This document shows, in pieces, positions 7,526 to 16,218 of a stretch of DNA of 64,000 nt. The first letter of the stretch is position 1. Every line of letters begins with the position of its first letter. The stretch is from an uncultured Porphyromonadaceae bacterium (GTDB taxonomy: Bacteria > Bacteroidota > Bacteroidia > Bacteroidales > Muribaculaceae). The notes beneath the pieces were generated by a model that saw only the letters and a list, made by a program, of their open reading frames with translations, searched no databases and was not told the DNA's origin. The stretch spans positions 5,686-69,685 of the forward strand of contig CALAVE010000065.1 in assembly GCA_937892215.1 (NCBI GenBank), read 5' to 3'. Position numbers and translations under genes: made by a program.

Positions 7526-9901
7526 ATGATTCGCAAACTTTTTATCGCCGTCACCGGCCTATTGCTGCTCGTTTCCGTTGCGAGCGCACAGCAGGCAAGC
7601 ATCTCCATCAACGATGCCGCACGTAATCAGACTATCAGCGTCACCGCCCTCACCCCCGACATCTTGCGCGTGGACGTAGTCCCCATTGGACAATCGCCCA
7701 GCCGGTTGCCATCGTTGCTGAGCAAAGACGCTCTCCAGGCCACCGCTCCGGCAGTAATCATTTCGCACGCCGGAACCGATATGCAGACGCTCAGCACTTC
7801 CACGGGAATGCGTGCCGTGGCCGACGCTTCGCTCGCTGCTGTCACCATCTCTTGCGGCAGCACGCTCTGCGTCACCGACCTCGCCGACCGCTCTAAAAGC
7901 ACAGTGCGGCTTCTGCACCACGGCGACGAGTCGTTCTACGGCGCAGGTGAACGTGGATATTCATTTAATCTCGTCGGCGACACTCTGGTCAACTACAACG
8001 CCCAGAACTACGGATATCAGGGCGGAGAGAAGCGCACCAACCAGATGGGCATCACCATGCCATTGCTTATCTCATCCAGGGGATACGGCATATTCTTCGA
8101 GGACTTTTGCCGCTCATCGCTCCGCGTCGGGGAAGAAGGGCTGGAATACAGCACATCTCGCCCCGAGCCGGTCTCCTACTACGTCATCAACGGCCACGGC
8201 AAGGTTGCCGATGTCGTCAGCAACTTCACTTGGCTCGTCGGACGGCAGGAGTTGCCGCCCATCTGGACTCTCGGCTACATCACCAGCAAGTACGGCTACC
8301 GCGACAGGCGCGAAAGTGAAGGCACCATCGACACGCTTAAGCGAGAAGGTTACCCTCTCGACGGCATCGTGTTCGACCTCTACTGGTACGGCAAAGAAGA
8401 GGATATGGGGCGTCTGGAATGGGATAACGAGCAGTGGCCCGACCACCGCCAGATGCTGGCCGACTTCAAGCGCCGAGGGGTCAACGTTGTCACCATTTCC
8501 CAACCTTACGTGCTCACTAACGGCCGCGCAATCGACAACTACCGTCTCCTCGACAACCGGGGGCTGTTCTGCAAGACCGACGGCACCGACACCACTCAGA
8601 CCGTAGTAATATGGGTGGGACAGGGCGGTATGTTCGATGTCTCCAACCCTGCCACGCGCCAGTGGCTCAGCAACCGATACAAGCAACTGACCGACGAAGG
8701 TGTAACCGGATGGTGGGGCGACCTGGGCGAACCAGAAAAGCACCCGCTCGAAATACGCCATCACAACGGACTCACAGCCGAGCAGTACCACAATCTCTAC
8801 GGCAACGACTGGAGTGCCATAATCTACGACCTCTTCAAAAAAGAATACCCCGACAGGCGACTCATGACCATGATGCGCGCCGGCACAGCCGGTTTACAGC
8901 GCTATTCTGTCTTCCCCTGGTCCACCGACGTCTCGCGCTCATGGGGCGGTCTGGCACCGCAGGTAACCATCATGCTCAACGCCGGCCTGAGTGGCCTTGG
9001 CTACATGTCACACGACGTGGGCGGATTTGCCGTTGACCCCGAAAACAAGCGCGACGGAGAACTCTACATCCGCTGGCTGCAACTCGGCCTGTTCTCGCCT
9101 GTCCTGCGCACTCACTCCACTTATCAGGCCGAACCCTACAACTACAAGGAATTTGGCGACCTCACTCTGCAAATCATTCGCCGACGATACAACTGGCTCC
9201 CTTATAACTACTCTCTTGCGTGGGAAAACGCCTCCACCGGGCTCCCACTCGTCCGTCCGCTCGGCCTTTACGAGCCATATAACGGCATCCGTCAGTACGA
9301 CAGCATCAGCGACCAGTATCTCTGGGGGCGCGACGTCATGGTTGCTCCGGTCATGACACAAGGAGCCACTCAGCGCGTCATCGCCTTCCCCGATGGCGAA
9401 TGGATTGACTTCAACAATCCCTCGCAGCGATACGCCGGACACACCACCACGGTATATCCTGCTCCAATTCAGGTCCTGCCGCTCTTCGTACGTGCCGGTG
9501 CATTCATTCCGCAGGCCACAGGTCACATGGAGAACGTGGGCGATTACAACCCATCCAAGCTCGACATCGTCTATTACCACAGCGACAAGCCTTCTGAGTA
9601 CACTCTCTTCGACGACGACCTTTATTCCACCGGTACTCTTGCCCCGGGCAAACATCGTCTCATCAACTTCAAGGCCAACCCCACCCCGGGCCGACTCGAA
9701 ATCACAATTGCCGCCGAGGGCGAAATCACAGGCTCTCCCCTTTCCAAGCAGTACCGTCTTGTAATGCCCGACGTCACTGAAAAACCGAGCCGCGTCACCG
9801 TCAACGGCAAGAGCGCACGCTTCACCCACGACAGCAAGGCCGCTGTCCTCTCCATCCCCGTAAAAGTAACCGGCCCCACATCCATCGTAATCAGCCGATA
9901 G
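7526..9901 (+). CDS. GH31 alpha-glucosidase / alpha-glucosyltransferase, exported
   Basis: Family 31 glycoside hydrolase of 791 residues with a signal peptide (cleavage near ASA-QQ, residue 21). The order is N-terminal beta domain, (beta/alpha)8 barrel from about residue 240, and C-terminal beta domains. The nucleophile lies in GWWGDLGEPE (Asp399) and the acid/base in FPWSTDVSRSW (Asp468). GDLGEPE and the FPW-x-x-D form resemble the oligosaccharide 4-alpha-glucosyltransferase Agd31B (Asp412/Asp480) more than ordinary alpha-glucosidases, so transglucosylation of maltooligosaccharides is plausible. No susCD pair or other CAZyme is nearby, so it is not part of a visible polysaccharide locus. Confidence 0.88.
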   Translation: MIRKLFIAVTGLLLLVSVASAQQASISINDAARNQTISVTALTPDILRVDVVPIGQSPSRLPSLLSKDALQATAPAVIISHAGTDMQTLSTSTGMRAVADASLAAVTISCGSTLCVTDLADRSKSTVRLLHHGDESFYGAGERGYSFNLVGDTLVNYNAQNYGYQGGEKRTNQMGITMPLLISSRGYGIFFEDFCRSSLRVGEEGLEYSTSRPEPVSYYVINGHGKVADVVSNFTWLVGRQELPPIWTLGYITSKYGYRDRRESEGTIDTLKREGYPLDGIVFDLYWYGKEEDMGRLEWDNEQWPDHRQMLADFKRRGVNVVTISQPYVLTNGRAIDNYRLLDNRGLFCKTDGTDTTQTVVIWVGQGGMFDVSNPATRQWLSNRYKQLTDEGVTGWWGDLGEPEKHPLEIRHHNGLTAEQYHNLYGNDWSAIIYDLFKKEYPDRRLMTMMRAGTAGLQRYSVFPWSTDVSRSWGGLAPQVTIMLNAGLSGLGYMSHDVGGFAVDPENKRDGELYIRWLQLGLFSPVLRTHSTYQAEPYNYKEFGDLTLQIIRRRYNWLPYNYSLAWENASTGLPLVRPLGLYEPYNGIRQYDSISDQYLWGRDVMVAPVMTQGATQRVIAFPDGEWIDFNNPSQRYAGHTTTVYPAPIQVLPLFVRAGAFIPQATGHMENVGDYNPSKLDIVYYHSDKPSEYTLFDDDLYSTGTLAPGKHRLINFKANPTPGRLEITIAAEGEITGSPLSKQYRLVMPDVTEKPSRVTVNGKSARFTHDSKAAVLSIPVKVTGPTSIVISR

Positions 9902-9929
9902 ACCGTAACCGGCCGGCACACAACAAATT

Positions 9930-9961
9930 TAGGGAGGGTGTCCACACGAACATCCTCCCTA
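9930..9961. terminator. Bidirectional terminator between GH31 and rplQ
   Basis: TAGGGAGG-G-TGT pairs with ACA-T-CCTCCCTA around a short loop, with T/A-rich flanks (ATTATT on one side, AAATTT on the other). It sits between two convergent genes and probably serves both. Confidence 0.7.
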
Positions 9962-10020
9962 TTATTCAGTAAGCATCAGTTATCACCGCTCCGCAGAGCG
10001 GTATAACCGTCCGCCGCTTC

Positions 10021-10593
10021 TTATTCCTCAGCCTTCGGAGCCTCTTCCACTGCGGGTGCTTCCTCAGCCTTCGGAGCCTCTTCCACCGCGGGAGCCTCAG
10101 CTGCTTTCTTCGCCGAACGGCGAGTGCGACGGGTCGTCTTCTTTGCAGTCTCCTTCTTAGCCTCAAGAAGTGCCTCGTTGAAGTCAACAAGCTCTATGAA
10201 GCAAGTCTTGGCATTGTCGCCCAGACGGTGACCGGTCTTCAGAATACGGGTGTATCCGCCCGGACGGTCGCCAACCTTAGGTGCTACCACGCCGAACAGC
10301 TCAGTAACGGCCTTCTTGTCCTTCAGATAGCTGAACACCAAGCGACGCGAACCCTGATGCTTAGGAGCCGGCTTGCTGCTGTCTTTCCACTCTGCTGCTA
10401 TGGCGGCATCCTGCTTCAGGCCACGCTGCGCCACATTCACTATATGCTCTGCGTACGTACGCAGTTCCTTCGCCTTGGCAAGCGTTGTGTTGATCTTCTT
10501 GTGCATGATCAGCGAAACGGTCATGTTGGCAAGCATCGCGTCGCGATGACCTTTCTTGCGGCTCAGGTGATTGAATTTCTTATTATGTCTCAT
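10021..10593 (-). CDS. rplQ: 50S ribosomal protein L17 with long C-terminal tail
   Basis: Large-subunit protein near the peptide exit tunnel. The L17 core (MRHNKKFNHLSRKKGHRDAM onward) ends around residue 145. The remaining roughly 45 residues are extra compared with E. coli L17: first basic (KKTTRRTRRSAKK), then acidic with two copies of APAVEEAPKAEE. The DNA carries the matching 36-bp tandem duplication at about 10024-10095. Last gene of the ribosomal cluster, 5 nt after rpoA. Confidence 0.97.
   Translation of the reverse strand: MRHNKKFNHLSRKKGHRDAMLANMTVSLIMHKKINTTLAKAKELRTYAEHIVNVAQRGLKQDAAIAAEWKDSSKPAPKHQGSRRLVFSYLKDKKAVTELFGVVAPKVGDRPGGYTRILKTGHRLGDNAKTCFIELVDFNEALLEAKKETAKKTTRRTRRSAKKAAEAPAVEEAPKAEEAPAVEEAPKAEE
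10024..10095 (-). repeat. 36-bp tandem repeat in the rplQ tail
   Basis: Two near-identical 36-bp units encode APAVEEAPKAEE twice in frame at the end of L17. Units of this kind change copy number by slippage without breaking the frame. Confidence 0.75.
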
Positions 10594-10598
10594 CGTTT

Positions 10599-11591
10599 TT
10601 ATTCTTTATCAAGTTTATACTTTGAAATATCCATTCCGAACGACAGCTTTAGTTCTGACAACAATTCCTCCAGCTCCGACAGTGACTTCTTTCCAAAGTT
10701 ACGGAACTTCAGCAGATCGGTCTTGTTGTAAACTACAAGCTCACCCAGACTCTCCACGTTAGCCGACTTAAGGCAGTTCAATGCGCGAACCGACAGATCC
10801 ATGTCCACCAGTTTCGTCTTCAGCAACTGACGCATGTGCAGTGCTTCCTCATCAAACTCCTCATTCTCCTCGCCATCCGCCGAGTCTAAAGCTATCTTCT
10901 CGTCCGAGAACAGCATGAAATGCTGAATCAGTATCATTGCGGCCTCCTTCAACGCCTCCTTGGGATGTATCGAACCATCGGTCTTAATCTCAAGGACTAG
11001 CTTCTCATAGTCAGTCTTCTGCTCCACACGGTAGTGGTCCACTATCGCGTTCACATTCACTATCGGAGTGTAAATAGAGTCTATCGCAATTACATCTATA
11101 GGATCATTCGCGTTGCGGTTCTCATCGGCCGGCACATAGCCACGACCCTTATTGATGGTTAAATCCAACTGGAATCCGTGCTTCGGATCCACATGGCATA
11201 TCTCCAACTCAGGGTTAAGCACCTCAAAACCGCTCAGCACCTTACCTATATCTCCAGCCTTAAACACGTCCTGGCCCGAAACCTTCACAGTTGCCTTCTC
11301 CATGTCGGCATCTTCTACCACACGTTTCAAGCGAACTTTCTTCAGATTTAGGATTATGTTAGTCACGTCCTCCTTAACTCCGGGGATGGTGGCAAACTCA
11401 TGCTCCACCCCATCTATGCGGATGTTGCAGATTGCATAGCCCTCAAGCGACGACAACAGAACTCTACGCAATGCGTTTCCTATTGTCACTCCGTAACCGG
11501 GCTCCAACGGACGAAACTCAAACCTTCCGAACTTGCTGTCTGATTCAAGCATCAGAACATTATCGGGTTTCTGAAATGATAAAATAGCCAT
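10599..11591 (-). CDS. rpoA: RNA polymerase subunit alpha
   Basis: The 330-residue alpha subunit has both the N-terminal assembly domain (FEFRPLEPGYGVTIGNALRRVLLSSLEGYA) and the C-terminal domain with helix-hairpin-helix character (SVRALNCLKSANVESLGELV, LLKFRNFGKKSLSELEELL) that contacts upstream DNA and activators. It assembles the core enzyme. Placement between rpsD and rplQ is the usual alpha-operon order. Confidence 0.98.
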   Translation of the reverse strand: MAILSFQKPDNVLMLESDSKFGRFEFRPLEPGYGVTIGNALRRVLLSSLEGYAICNIRIDGVEHEFATIPGVKEDVTNIILNLKKVRLKRVVEDADMEKATVKVSGQDVFKAGDIGKVLSGFEVLNPELEICHVDPKHGFQLDLTINKGRGYVPADENRNANDPIDVIAIDSIYTPIVNVNAIVDHYRVEQKTDYEKLVLEIKTDGSIHPKEALKEAAMILIQHFMLFSDEKIALDSADGEENEEFDEEALHMRQLLKTKLVDMDLSVRALNCLKSANVESLGELVVYNKTDLLKFRNFGKKSLSELEELLSELKLSFGMDISKYKLDKE

Positions 11592-11603
11592 TGACGTTAT
11601 TTT

Positions 11604-12212
11604 TTACTGTTTAGAATACAATTCAACTATCAACTGCTCCTTGATGTTCTCAGGAATGTCCTCGCGCTGCGGAAGATGCAACATCTTGCCGCCCTTTACG
11701 CTCTCATCCCACTCAAGCCAAGGATACTTACTGTGGTTAAAACCTGCTAAAGCATCTTGTATCACCTCCAGCGACTTCGACTTCTCGCGAACTGCCACTA
11801 TCTCGCCTGGCTTCACTGAGTACGAGGGTATGTTCACAACCTTTCCGTTAACAGTGATGTGACGATGAAGGACCAACTGACGTGCCGCAGCACGTGTCGG
11901 AGCTATACCAAGACGATAAACCACATTGTCAAGGCGAGACTCAAGGAACTGAAGTAACACTTCACCTGTGATTCCCTTCGACGACGACGCCTTCTTAAAC
12001 AGATTGCGGAACTGGCGCTCAAGCACTCCGTAAGTGTACTTTGCCTTCTGCTTCTCACGCAACTGGATGCCATACTCCGACTGCTTTCTTCTCCTGTTTG
12101 CCCCATGCTGACCGGGAGGATTCGTCTTGCGTGCAAGCACCTTATCCTCTCCGAAGATTGGCTCACCAAACTTACGGGCAATTTTACTCTTTGGACCGGT
12201 ATATCTAGCCAT
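11604..12212 (-). CDS. rpsD: 30S ribosomal protein S4
   Basis: Primary 16S rRNA binding protein, 202 residues. It has the N-terminal ARYTGPKSKIARKFGEPI form without zinc-binding cysteines, and the S4 RNA-binding domain near residues 90-155 (ESRLDNVVYRLGIAPTRAAARQLVLHRHITVNGK). In E. coli S4 is the repressor of the alpha operon. Here the gene is preceded by an unusually long 145-nt spacer that folds into a strong hairpin. Confidence 0.98.
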   Translation of the reverse strand: MARYTGPKSKIARKFGEPIFGEDKVLARKTNPPGQHGANRRRKQSEYGIQLREKQKAKYTYGVLERQFRNLFKKASSSKGITGEVLLQFLESRLDNVVYRLGIAPTRAAARQLVLHRHITVNGKVVNIPSYSVKPGEIVAVREKSKSLEVIQDALAGFNHSKYPWLEWDESVKGGKMLHLPQREDIPENIKEQLIVELYSKQ

Positions 12213-12243
12213 TTTTTAAATAATTTTAATTCTGTTTTCTTTA

Positions 12244-12312
12244 GCCGAATCAGTGCAGCCGCGATTGCGAGAGGTTGATTTATTTGAAGCAATCTTATTC
12301 ACTGACTTCGGC
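12244..12312 (-). promoter_or_regulatory. RNA hairpin in the rpsK-rpsD spacer, candidate S4 regulatory site
   Basis: In the mRNA sense (minus strand), GCCGAA-g-TCAGTG pairs perfectly with CACTGA-TTCGGC, and after an internal loop (AATAA opposite GCGGCTG) GATTGC pairs with GCAATC around a 20-nt apical loop. This gives 18 Watson-Crick pairs within 69 nt. It ends about 30 nt before the rpsD ATG. The structure is seen in sequence; regulation by S4 is inference from E. coli. Confidence 0.7.
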
Positions 12313-12357
12313 CGCGTTAAGTTAATATTTACTTCTCTCTTCCGAATTTCAGGAACT

Positions 12358-12747
12358 TTATACTCTCCTTCTCTTCGGCGGACGACATCCATTGTGAGGA
12401 AGCGGCGTAACATCCACTATCTCCACCACCTGGATTCCGGCACCGTGAATAGTGCGGATTGCCGATTCTCTACCGTTACCCGGACCCTTCACATAGGCCT
12501 TCACTTTCCTCAGACCCAGGTCATAGGCAACCTTTGCGCAATCCTGAGCCGCCATCTGAGCTGCGTAAGGAGTGTTCTTCTTTGAACCCCTGAAGCCCAT
12601 CTTGCCGGCTGAAGACCACGAAATAACCTGTCCCTCGCCGTTGGCAAGGCACACAATAACATTGTTAAACGATGAGTGAACGTGGAGCTGACCCACGCCG
12701 TCAACCTTAACAACTCTCTTCTTAGCTGCGACTGTCTTTTTTGCCAT
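12358..12747 (-). CDS. rpsK: 30S ribosomal protein S11
   Basis: Small-subunit platform protein of 129 residues. Conserved segments HVHSSFNNVIVCL, SWSSAGKMGFRGSKKNTPYAAQ and the C-terminal DVTPLPHNGCRPPKRRRV are all present. Lies 9 nt after rpsM. Confidence 0.98.
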   Translation of the reverse strand: MAKKTVAAKKRVVKVDGVGQLHVHSSFNNVIVCLANGEGQVISWSSAGKMGFRGSKKNTPYAAQMAAQDCAKVAYDLGLRKVKAYVKGPGNGRESAIRTIHGAGIQVVEIVDVTPLPHNGCRPPKRRRV

Positions 12748-12756
12748 AATTTAAAA

Positions 12757-13137
12757 TTATTTAGTAGCTTTCTTCTTATTTGCAACTGTCTTCTTGCGAC
12801 CCTTACGAGTACGGGCATTGTTCTTCGTGCTCTGACCACGCACCGGCAAACCGTTGCGGTGACGGATACCACGATAGCATCCAATGTCCATAAGGCGCTT
12901 GATGTTCATCTGAACCTCACTGCGCAGGTCTCCTTCAACTTTGTAATTCTCGCCGATCACCTCACGCACCTTCGCTGCTTCGGCATCGGTCCAATCCTTC
13001 ACCTTCGTGTTCTCATCCACGCCGGCCTTACTCAGGATCGTTGCGGCACTGCTGCGACCTATTCCGTATATGTAGGTCAGCGCTATCACACCGCGCTTGT
13101 TTTGGGGTAAATCTACTCCGACAATTCGTACTGCCAT
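12757..13137 (-). CDS. rpsM: 30S ribosomal protein S13
   Basis: Head protein contacting the P-site tRNA and intersubunit bridges, 126 residues. Carries MAVRIVGVDLPQNKRGVIALTYIYGIG at the start and the conserved GCYRGIRHRNGLPVRGQSTKNNARTRKG region before a basic tail. Follows rpmJ by 33 nt, with a possible internal -7 box in that gap. Confidence 0.98.
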   Translation of the reverse strand: MAVRIVGVDLPQNKRGVIALTYIYGIGRSSAATILSKAGVDENTKVKDWTDAEAAKVREVIGENYKVEGDLRSEVQMNIKRLMDIGCYRGIRHRNGLPVRGQSTKNNARTRKGRKKTVANKKKATK

Positions 13138-13156
13138 ATATAAACTAAATTTTTTG

Positions 13157-13164
13157 CAAAATTA
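13157..13164 (-). promoter_or_regulatory. Possible internal -7 box before rpsM
   Basis: TAATTTTG on the minus strand matches TAnnTTTG and lies 20 nt upstream of the rpsM start, but no TTTG element stands at the expected distance. It could boost the distal ribosomal genes or be chance. Confidence 0.25.
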
Positions 13165-13170
13165 ATAAAA

Positions 13171-13287
13171 TTATCCTTGACGTAACTTAAATTTGGGATT
13201 TTTCTTGTTAATCACGTACAAACGTCCCTTGCGACGTACTATCTTACATTCCGGGGTACGCTTCTTGATTGATGCTCTTACTTTCAT
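13171..13287 (-). CDS. rpmJ: 50S ribosomal protein L36 (zinc-free form)
   Basis: A 38-codon gene reading MKVRASIKKRTPECKIV, RRKGRLYVINKK and ending NPKFKLRQG, clearly L36. Only one of the usual zinc-binding cysteines (Cys14) remains; the others are Thr, Asn and Lys, so this is the zinc-independent type. Lies between infA (14 nt) and rpsM (33 nt), the standard position. Confidence 0.95.
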   Translation of the reverse strand: MKVRASIKKRTPECKIVRRKGRLYVINKKNPKFKLRQG

Positions 13288-13301
13288 ATTCTCGTCTTTT
13301 T

Positions 13302-13520
13302 TTATTTGTATCTAAAAGCAATTCTTCCTTTCGACAAATCGTAGGGGCTCATCTCCACCTTCACCTTGTCACCGGGCAATATCTTGATGTAATGCATTCG
13401 CATCTTACCTGATATGTGAGCCGTGATCTCATGACCATTCTCCAGCTCCACCCGGAACATAGCGTTCGACAATGCCTCCACTATTGTTCCATCTTGCTCT
13501 ATTGCAGCCTGTTTCGACAT
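13302..13520 (-). CDS. infA: Translation initiation factor IF-1
   Basis: S1/OB-fold protein of 72 residues that occupies the A site during initiation. Contains the typical IEQDGTIVEALSNAMFRVELENGH, GKMRMHYIKILPGDKV and LSKGRIAFRYK segments. Located between map and rpmJ as in many bacteria. Confidence 0.98.
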   Translation of the reverse strand: MSKQAAIEQDGTIVEALSNAMFRVELENGHEITAHISGKMRMHYIKILPGDKVKVEMSPYDLSKGRIAFRYK

Positions 13521-13579
13521 AATAATAAATCTCTCTCTTTTTGTTCCTTTTTATCGGGACGGGTTAAACCTATTTTACT

Positions 13580-14365
13580 TCAGATAAATCTTTCGCCCAG
13601 AACCTCCTGAATGTAATCAAACGACGACAGGATGTCAGCCTTACCGTTGTGGATAGCAACCGAATGTTCAAAGTGAGCCGCCGGCTTGCGGTCCCGAGTG
13701 CGAACGTTCCAGCCGCCTTCCTCCATAACCACATTCTTGCTGCCCATGTTTATCATCGGCTCTATTGCTATACACATACCGTTCTTAATCAGCGGACCCG
13801 TACCACGACGACCGTAATTCGGCACCTCGGGATCCTCATGCAATTTCTTGCCTACGCCATGACCCGTCAGTTCGCGCACCACACCGTAGCCGCGCTTCTC
13901 ACAATACGTCTGCACCGCGTTGCTGATATCGCCTATCCGGTTTCCCGGAACAGCAGCCTTTATACCCTCGTACAGCGATTCTTTCGTCGTGCGCAACAGC
14001 CGCTTCACTTCTTCGCTAACCTCGCCCACCATAAATGTGTAAGCCGAGTCGCCGTTGAAACCGCTCTTGGTCACAGCGCCACAGTCCACCGACACTATGT
14101 CACCCTCGCGGAGCACATAACTGCCCGGAAAACCGTGTACCACAGTCTCGTTTACCGAGACACACAACGTTGCAGGGAAGCCATAGAGCCCCTTAAAGCC
14201 CGGAACACAGCCCTGAGAACGTATGTACTCCTCAGCCACCTCGTCCAGCTTGCGAGTAGTCTCCCCGGGCAGCACCCACTTGGCCACTTCGCCAAGCGTT
14301 CGTGCCACCACCAAGTTAGCCTCGCGCAGAAGCTCTATCTCTTCATCTGTCTTCAGATATATCAT
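13580..14365 (-). CDS. map: Methionine aminopeptidase, type I
   Basis: Removes the initiator Met from nascent proteins. The 261-residue sequence has the pita-bread fold landmarks: CVSVNETVVHGFPG, the metal ligands in VSVDCGAVTKSGFNGDSAYTF, the His in ELTGHGVGKKLHEDPEVPN, and Glu in CIAIEPMIN and FEHSVAI. Lies in the secretory/initiation part of the cluster, between secY and infA; adk is absent between them. Confidence 0.97.
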   Translation of the reverse strand: MIYLKTDEEIELLREANLVVARTLGEVAKWVLPGETTRKLDEVAEEYIRSQGCVPGFKGLYGFPATLCVSVNETVVHGFPGSYVLREGDIVSVDCGAVTKSGFNGDSAYTFMVGEVSEEVKRLLRTTKESLYEGIKAAVPGNRIGDISNAVQTYCEKRGYGVVRELTGHGVGKKLHEDPEVPNYGRRGTGPLIKNGMCIAIEPMINMGSKNVVMEEGGWNVRTRDRKPAAHFEHSVAIHNGKADILSSFDYIQEVLGERFI

Positions 14366-14420
14366 CTTTTATTCAGTTCAGCCCTTAACAATTTATTCTT
14401 ACTACGTCTTAATCTCTGCA

Positions 14421-15752
14421 TTAGAAATTGCGACCTTTCACCTTGCCGCCCTTCATCAGTGAATCATAGTGGTGCTCCATCAGCTTCGCCTCTATCTGCT
14501 GAAGCGTATCCAGAACCACTCCCACAATAATCAGCAGCGATGTGCCACCAAAGAACTGGGCAAAATTCTGATTCACGCCAAAGTAGCGGGCAAAGGCCGG
14601 CAGAATTGCCACGATTCCCAGGAATATTGAACCCGGCAACGTGATTCGGCTCATTATCGAATCCAGATACTCCGCTGTCTTCTTGCCTGGCTTGATACCG
14701 GGAATGAATCCGCTGTTCTTCTTCATCTGCTCGGCCATGTCGTTCGGACGCACAGTAATAGCCGTGTAGAAGTAAGTAAACGCAAGAATCAGCAAGAAAT
14801 ATACTGCATTGTACCAGAAACCGTTCATGTCACTGAACGTACGCGCCATCGTGCCCACAAAGCCATCCTGACTCGCACGGAAACCGGCAAGTGTGATGGG
14901 TATGAACATAAGCGCCTGCGCAAAGATGATAGGCATCACATTTGCAGCATTCACCTTCAGCGGTATGTACTGACGAGCACCACCATACTGCTTATTGCCC
15001 ACAATACGCTTCGCGTACTGCACCGGCACCTTACGCGTTCCCTGTACCAGAAGAACAGCACCGGCAGTTACTGCAAACAGCAGGATAATCTCTATCAGGA
15101 ACATCACAAGACCTCCTTGAGCGGTCGACAGACGAGACGTGAACTCCTGCATCAGAGCTCCCGGGAGGCGAGCCATGATACCAACCATGATGATGATTGA
15201 TATTCCATTACCTATACCCTTGTCAGTCATCTTCTCACCCAGCCACATGATAAACATCGCGCCTGCTGTGAGAACCACCGTCAGGAAGAACATATTCCAC
15301 ACACCGAAACTCGTAGCTCCTCCGGCAGCTGCCACCTGGTAACGCAAGTTCACCAAGTATGCGGGAGCCTGAACCAAGAGGATAAGAACGGTCAGGTAAC
15401 GTGTGTACTGGTTGAGCTTCATACGCCCACTCTCGCCTTCGCGCTGCATCTTCTGGAACTGCGGCAATATCATGCCGAGCAATTGTATCACAATCGATGC
15501 AGTAATGTAGGGCATAATTCCCAACGCAAATATTGAAGCCTGAGAGAAAGCACCTCCCGAGAACATATCCAGCAGCTGCATAAGGCCACTGTCTGTGAAG
15601 CGGCGAAGCGCATCCAAGTCTGCCGGATTAATTCCGGGCAGCACCACATGGCAACCGAACCTGTATATCAATATAAACAGGAAGGTTATCGTGAGGCGTT
15701 TCCTCAGATCCTCAATCTTCCAAATATTCTTGATTGTCTCAATTAATCTCAT
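14421..15752 (-). CDS. secY: Protein translocase subunit SecY
   Basis: Central channel of the Sec translocon, 443 residues with ten predicted transmembrane helices. Family landmarks include RLTITFLFILIYRFGCHVVLPG near the N-terminus, the plug region FSGGAFSQASIFALGIMPYI and the C-terminal cytoplasmic loop SGFIPGIKPGKKTAEYLDS. Begins 6 nt after rplO, the usual spc-operon arrangement. Confidence 0.98.
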   Translation of the reverse strand: MRLIETIKNIWKIEDLRKRLTITFLFILIYRFGCHVVLPGINPADLDALRRFTDSGLMQLLDMFSGGAFSQASIFALGIMPYITASIVIQLLGMILPQFQKMQREGESGRMKLNQYTRYLTVLILLVQAPAYLVNLRYQVAAAGGATSFGVWNMFFLTVVLTAGAMFIMWLGEKMTDKGIGNGISIIIMVGIMARLPGALMQEFTSRLSTAQGGLVMFLIEIILLFAVTAGAVLLVQGTRKVPVQYAKRIVGNKQYGGARQYIPLKVNAANVMPIIFAQALMFIPITLAGFRASQDGFVGTMARTFSDMNGFWYNAVYFLLILAFTYFYTAITVRPNDMAEQMKKNSGFIPGIKPGKKTAEYLDSIMSRITLPGSIFLGIVAILPAFARYFGVNQNFAQFFGGTSLLIIVGVVLDTLQQIEAKLMEHHYDSLMKGGKVKGRNF

Positions 15753-15758
15753 TGGTCT

Positions 15759-16205
15759 TTATACTTTTTTTATTGAACCTCCTGCCTGAGTAATCAGCTC
15801 CTCTGCCTTCTTCGAGAATGCGTGAGCCTCTACTTCCAGCTTCTTGCTCAAGGTGCCGTCGCCCAGGACCTTCACAAGCTGACGCTTGCGCAGATACCCG
15901 GCCTGTACCAGGTCTGCAATAGTTATCACCTCAAGACCCTTATTCTCTGCAAGCTCCTCAAGCAGCGACACGTTGATTGCCTTGTACTCCACGCGGTTGA
16001 AATTCTTGAAACCGCCCTTCGGAACTCGGCGCTGCAACGGCATCTGACCGCCTTCAAAGCCCACTTTCTTACTGTAACCGGAACGGGATTTGGCTCCCTT
16101 ATGACCACGGGTCGATGTACCGCCCTTGCCCGAACCCGGACCGCGACCGATACGACGTTTCTGCTTGTTGGAACCAACTGCTGGCTGTAAATTACTTAAT
16201 TCCAT
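15759..16205 (-). CDS. rplO: 50S ribosomal protein L15
   Basis: Large-subunit assembly protein of 148 residues. Start MELSNLQPAVGSNKQKRRIGRGPGSGKGGTSTRGHKGAKSR is diagnostic, followed by FEGGQMPLQRRVPKGGF. Lies between rpmD (13 nt) and secY (6 nt). Confidence 0.98.
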   Translation of the reverse strand: MELSNLQPAVGSNKQKRRIGRGPGSGKGGTSTRGHKGAKSRSGYSKKVGFEGGQMPLQRRVPKGGFKNFNRVEYKAINVSLLEELAENKGLEVITIADLVQAGYLRKRQLVKVLGDGTLSKKLEVEAHAFSKKAEELITQAGGSIKKV

Positions 16206-16218
16206 ATTATCTCCTTCC

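Noticed and set aside
12216..12413. 65-codon frame across the rpsK-rpsD spacer
   Set aside because: Begins inside rpsK in another frame and its composition is not protein-like; the spacer is better explained as a structured RNA.
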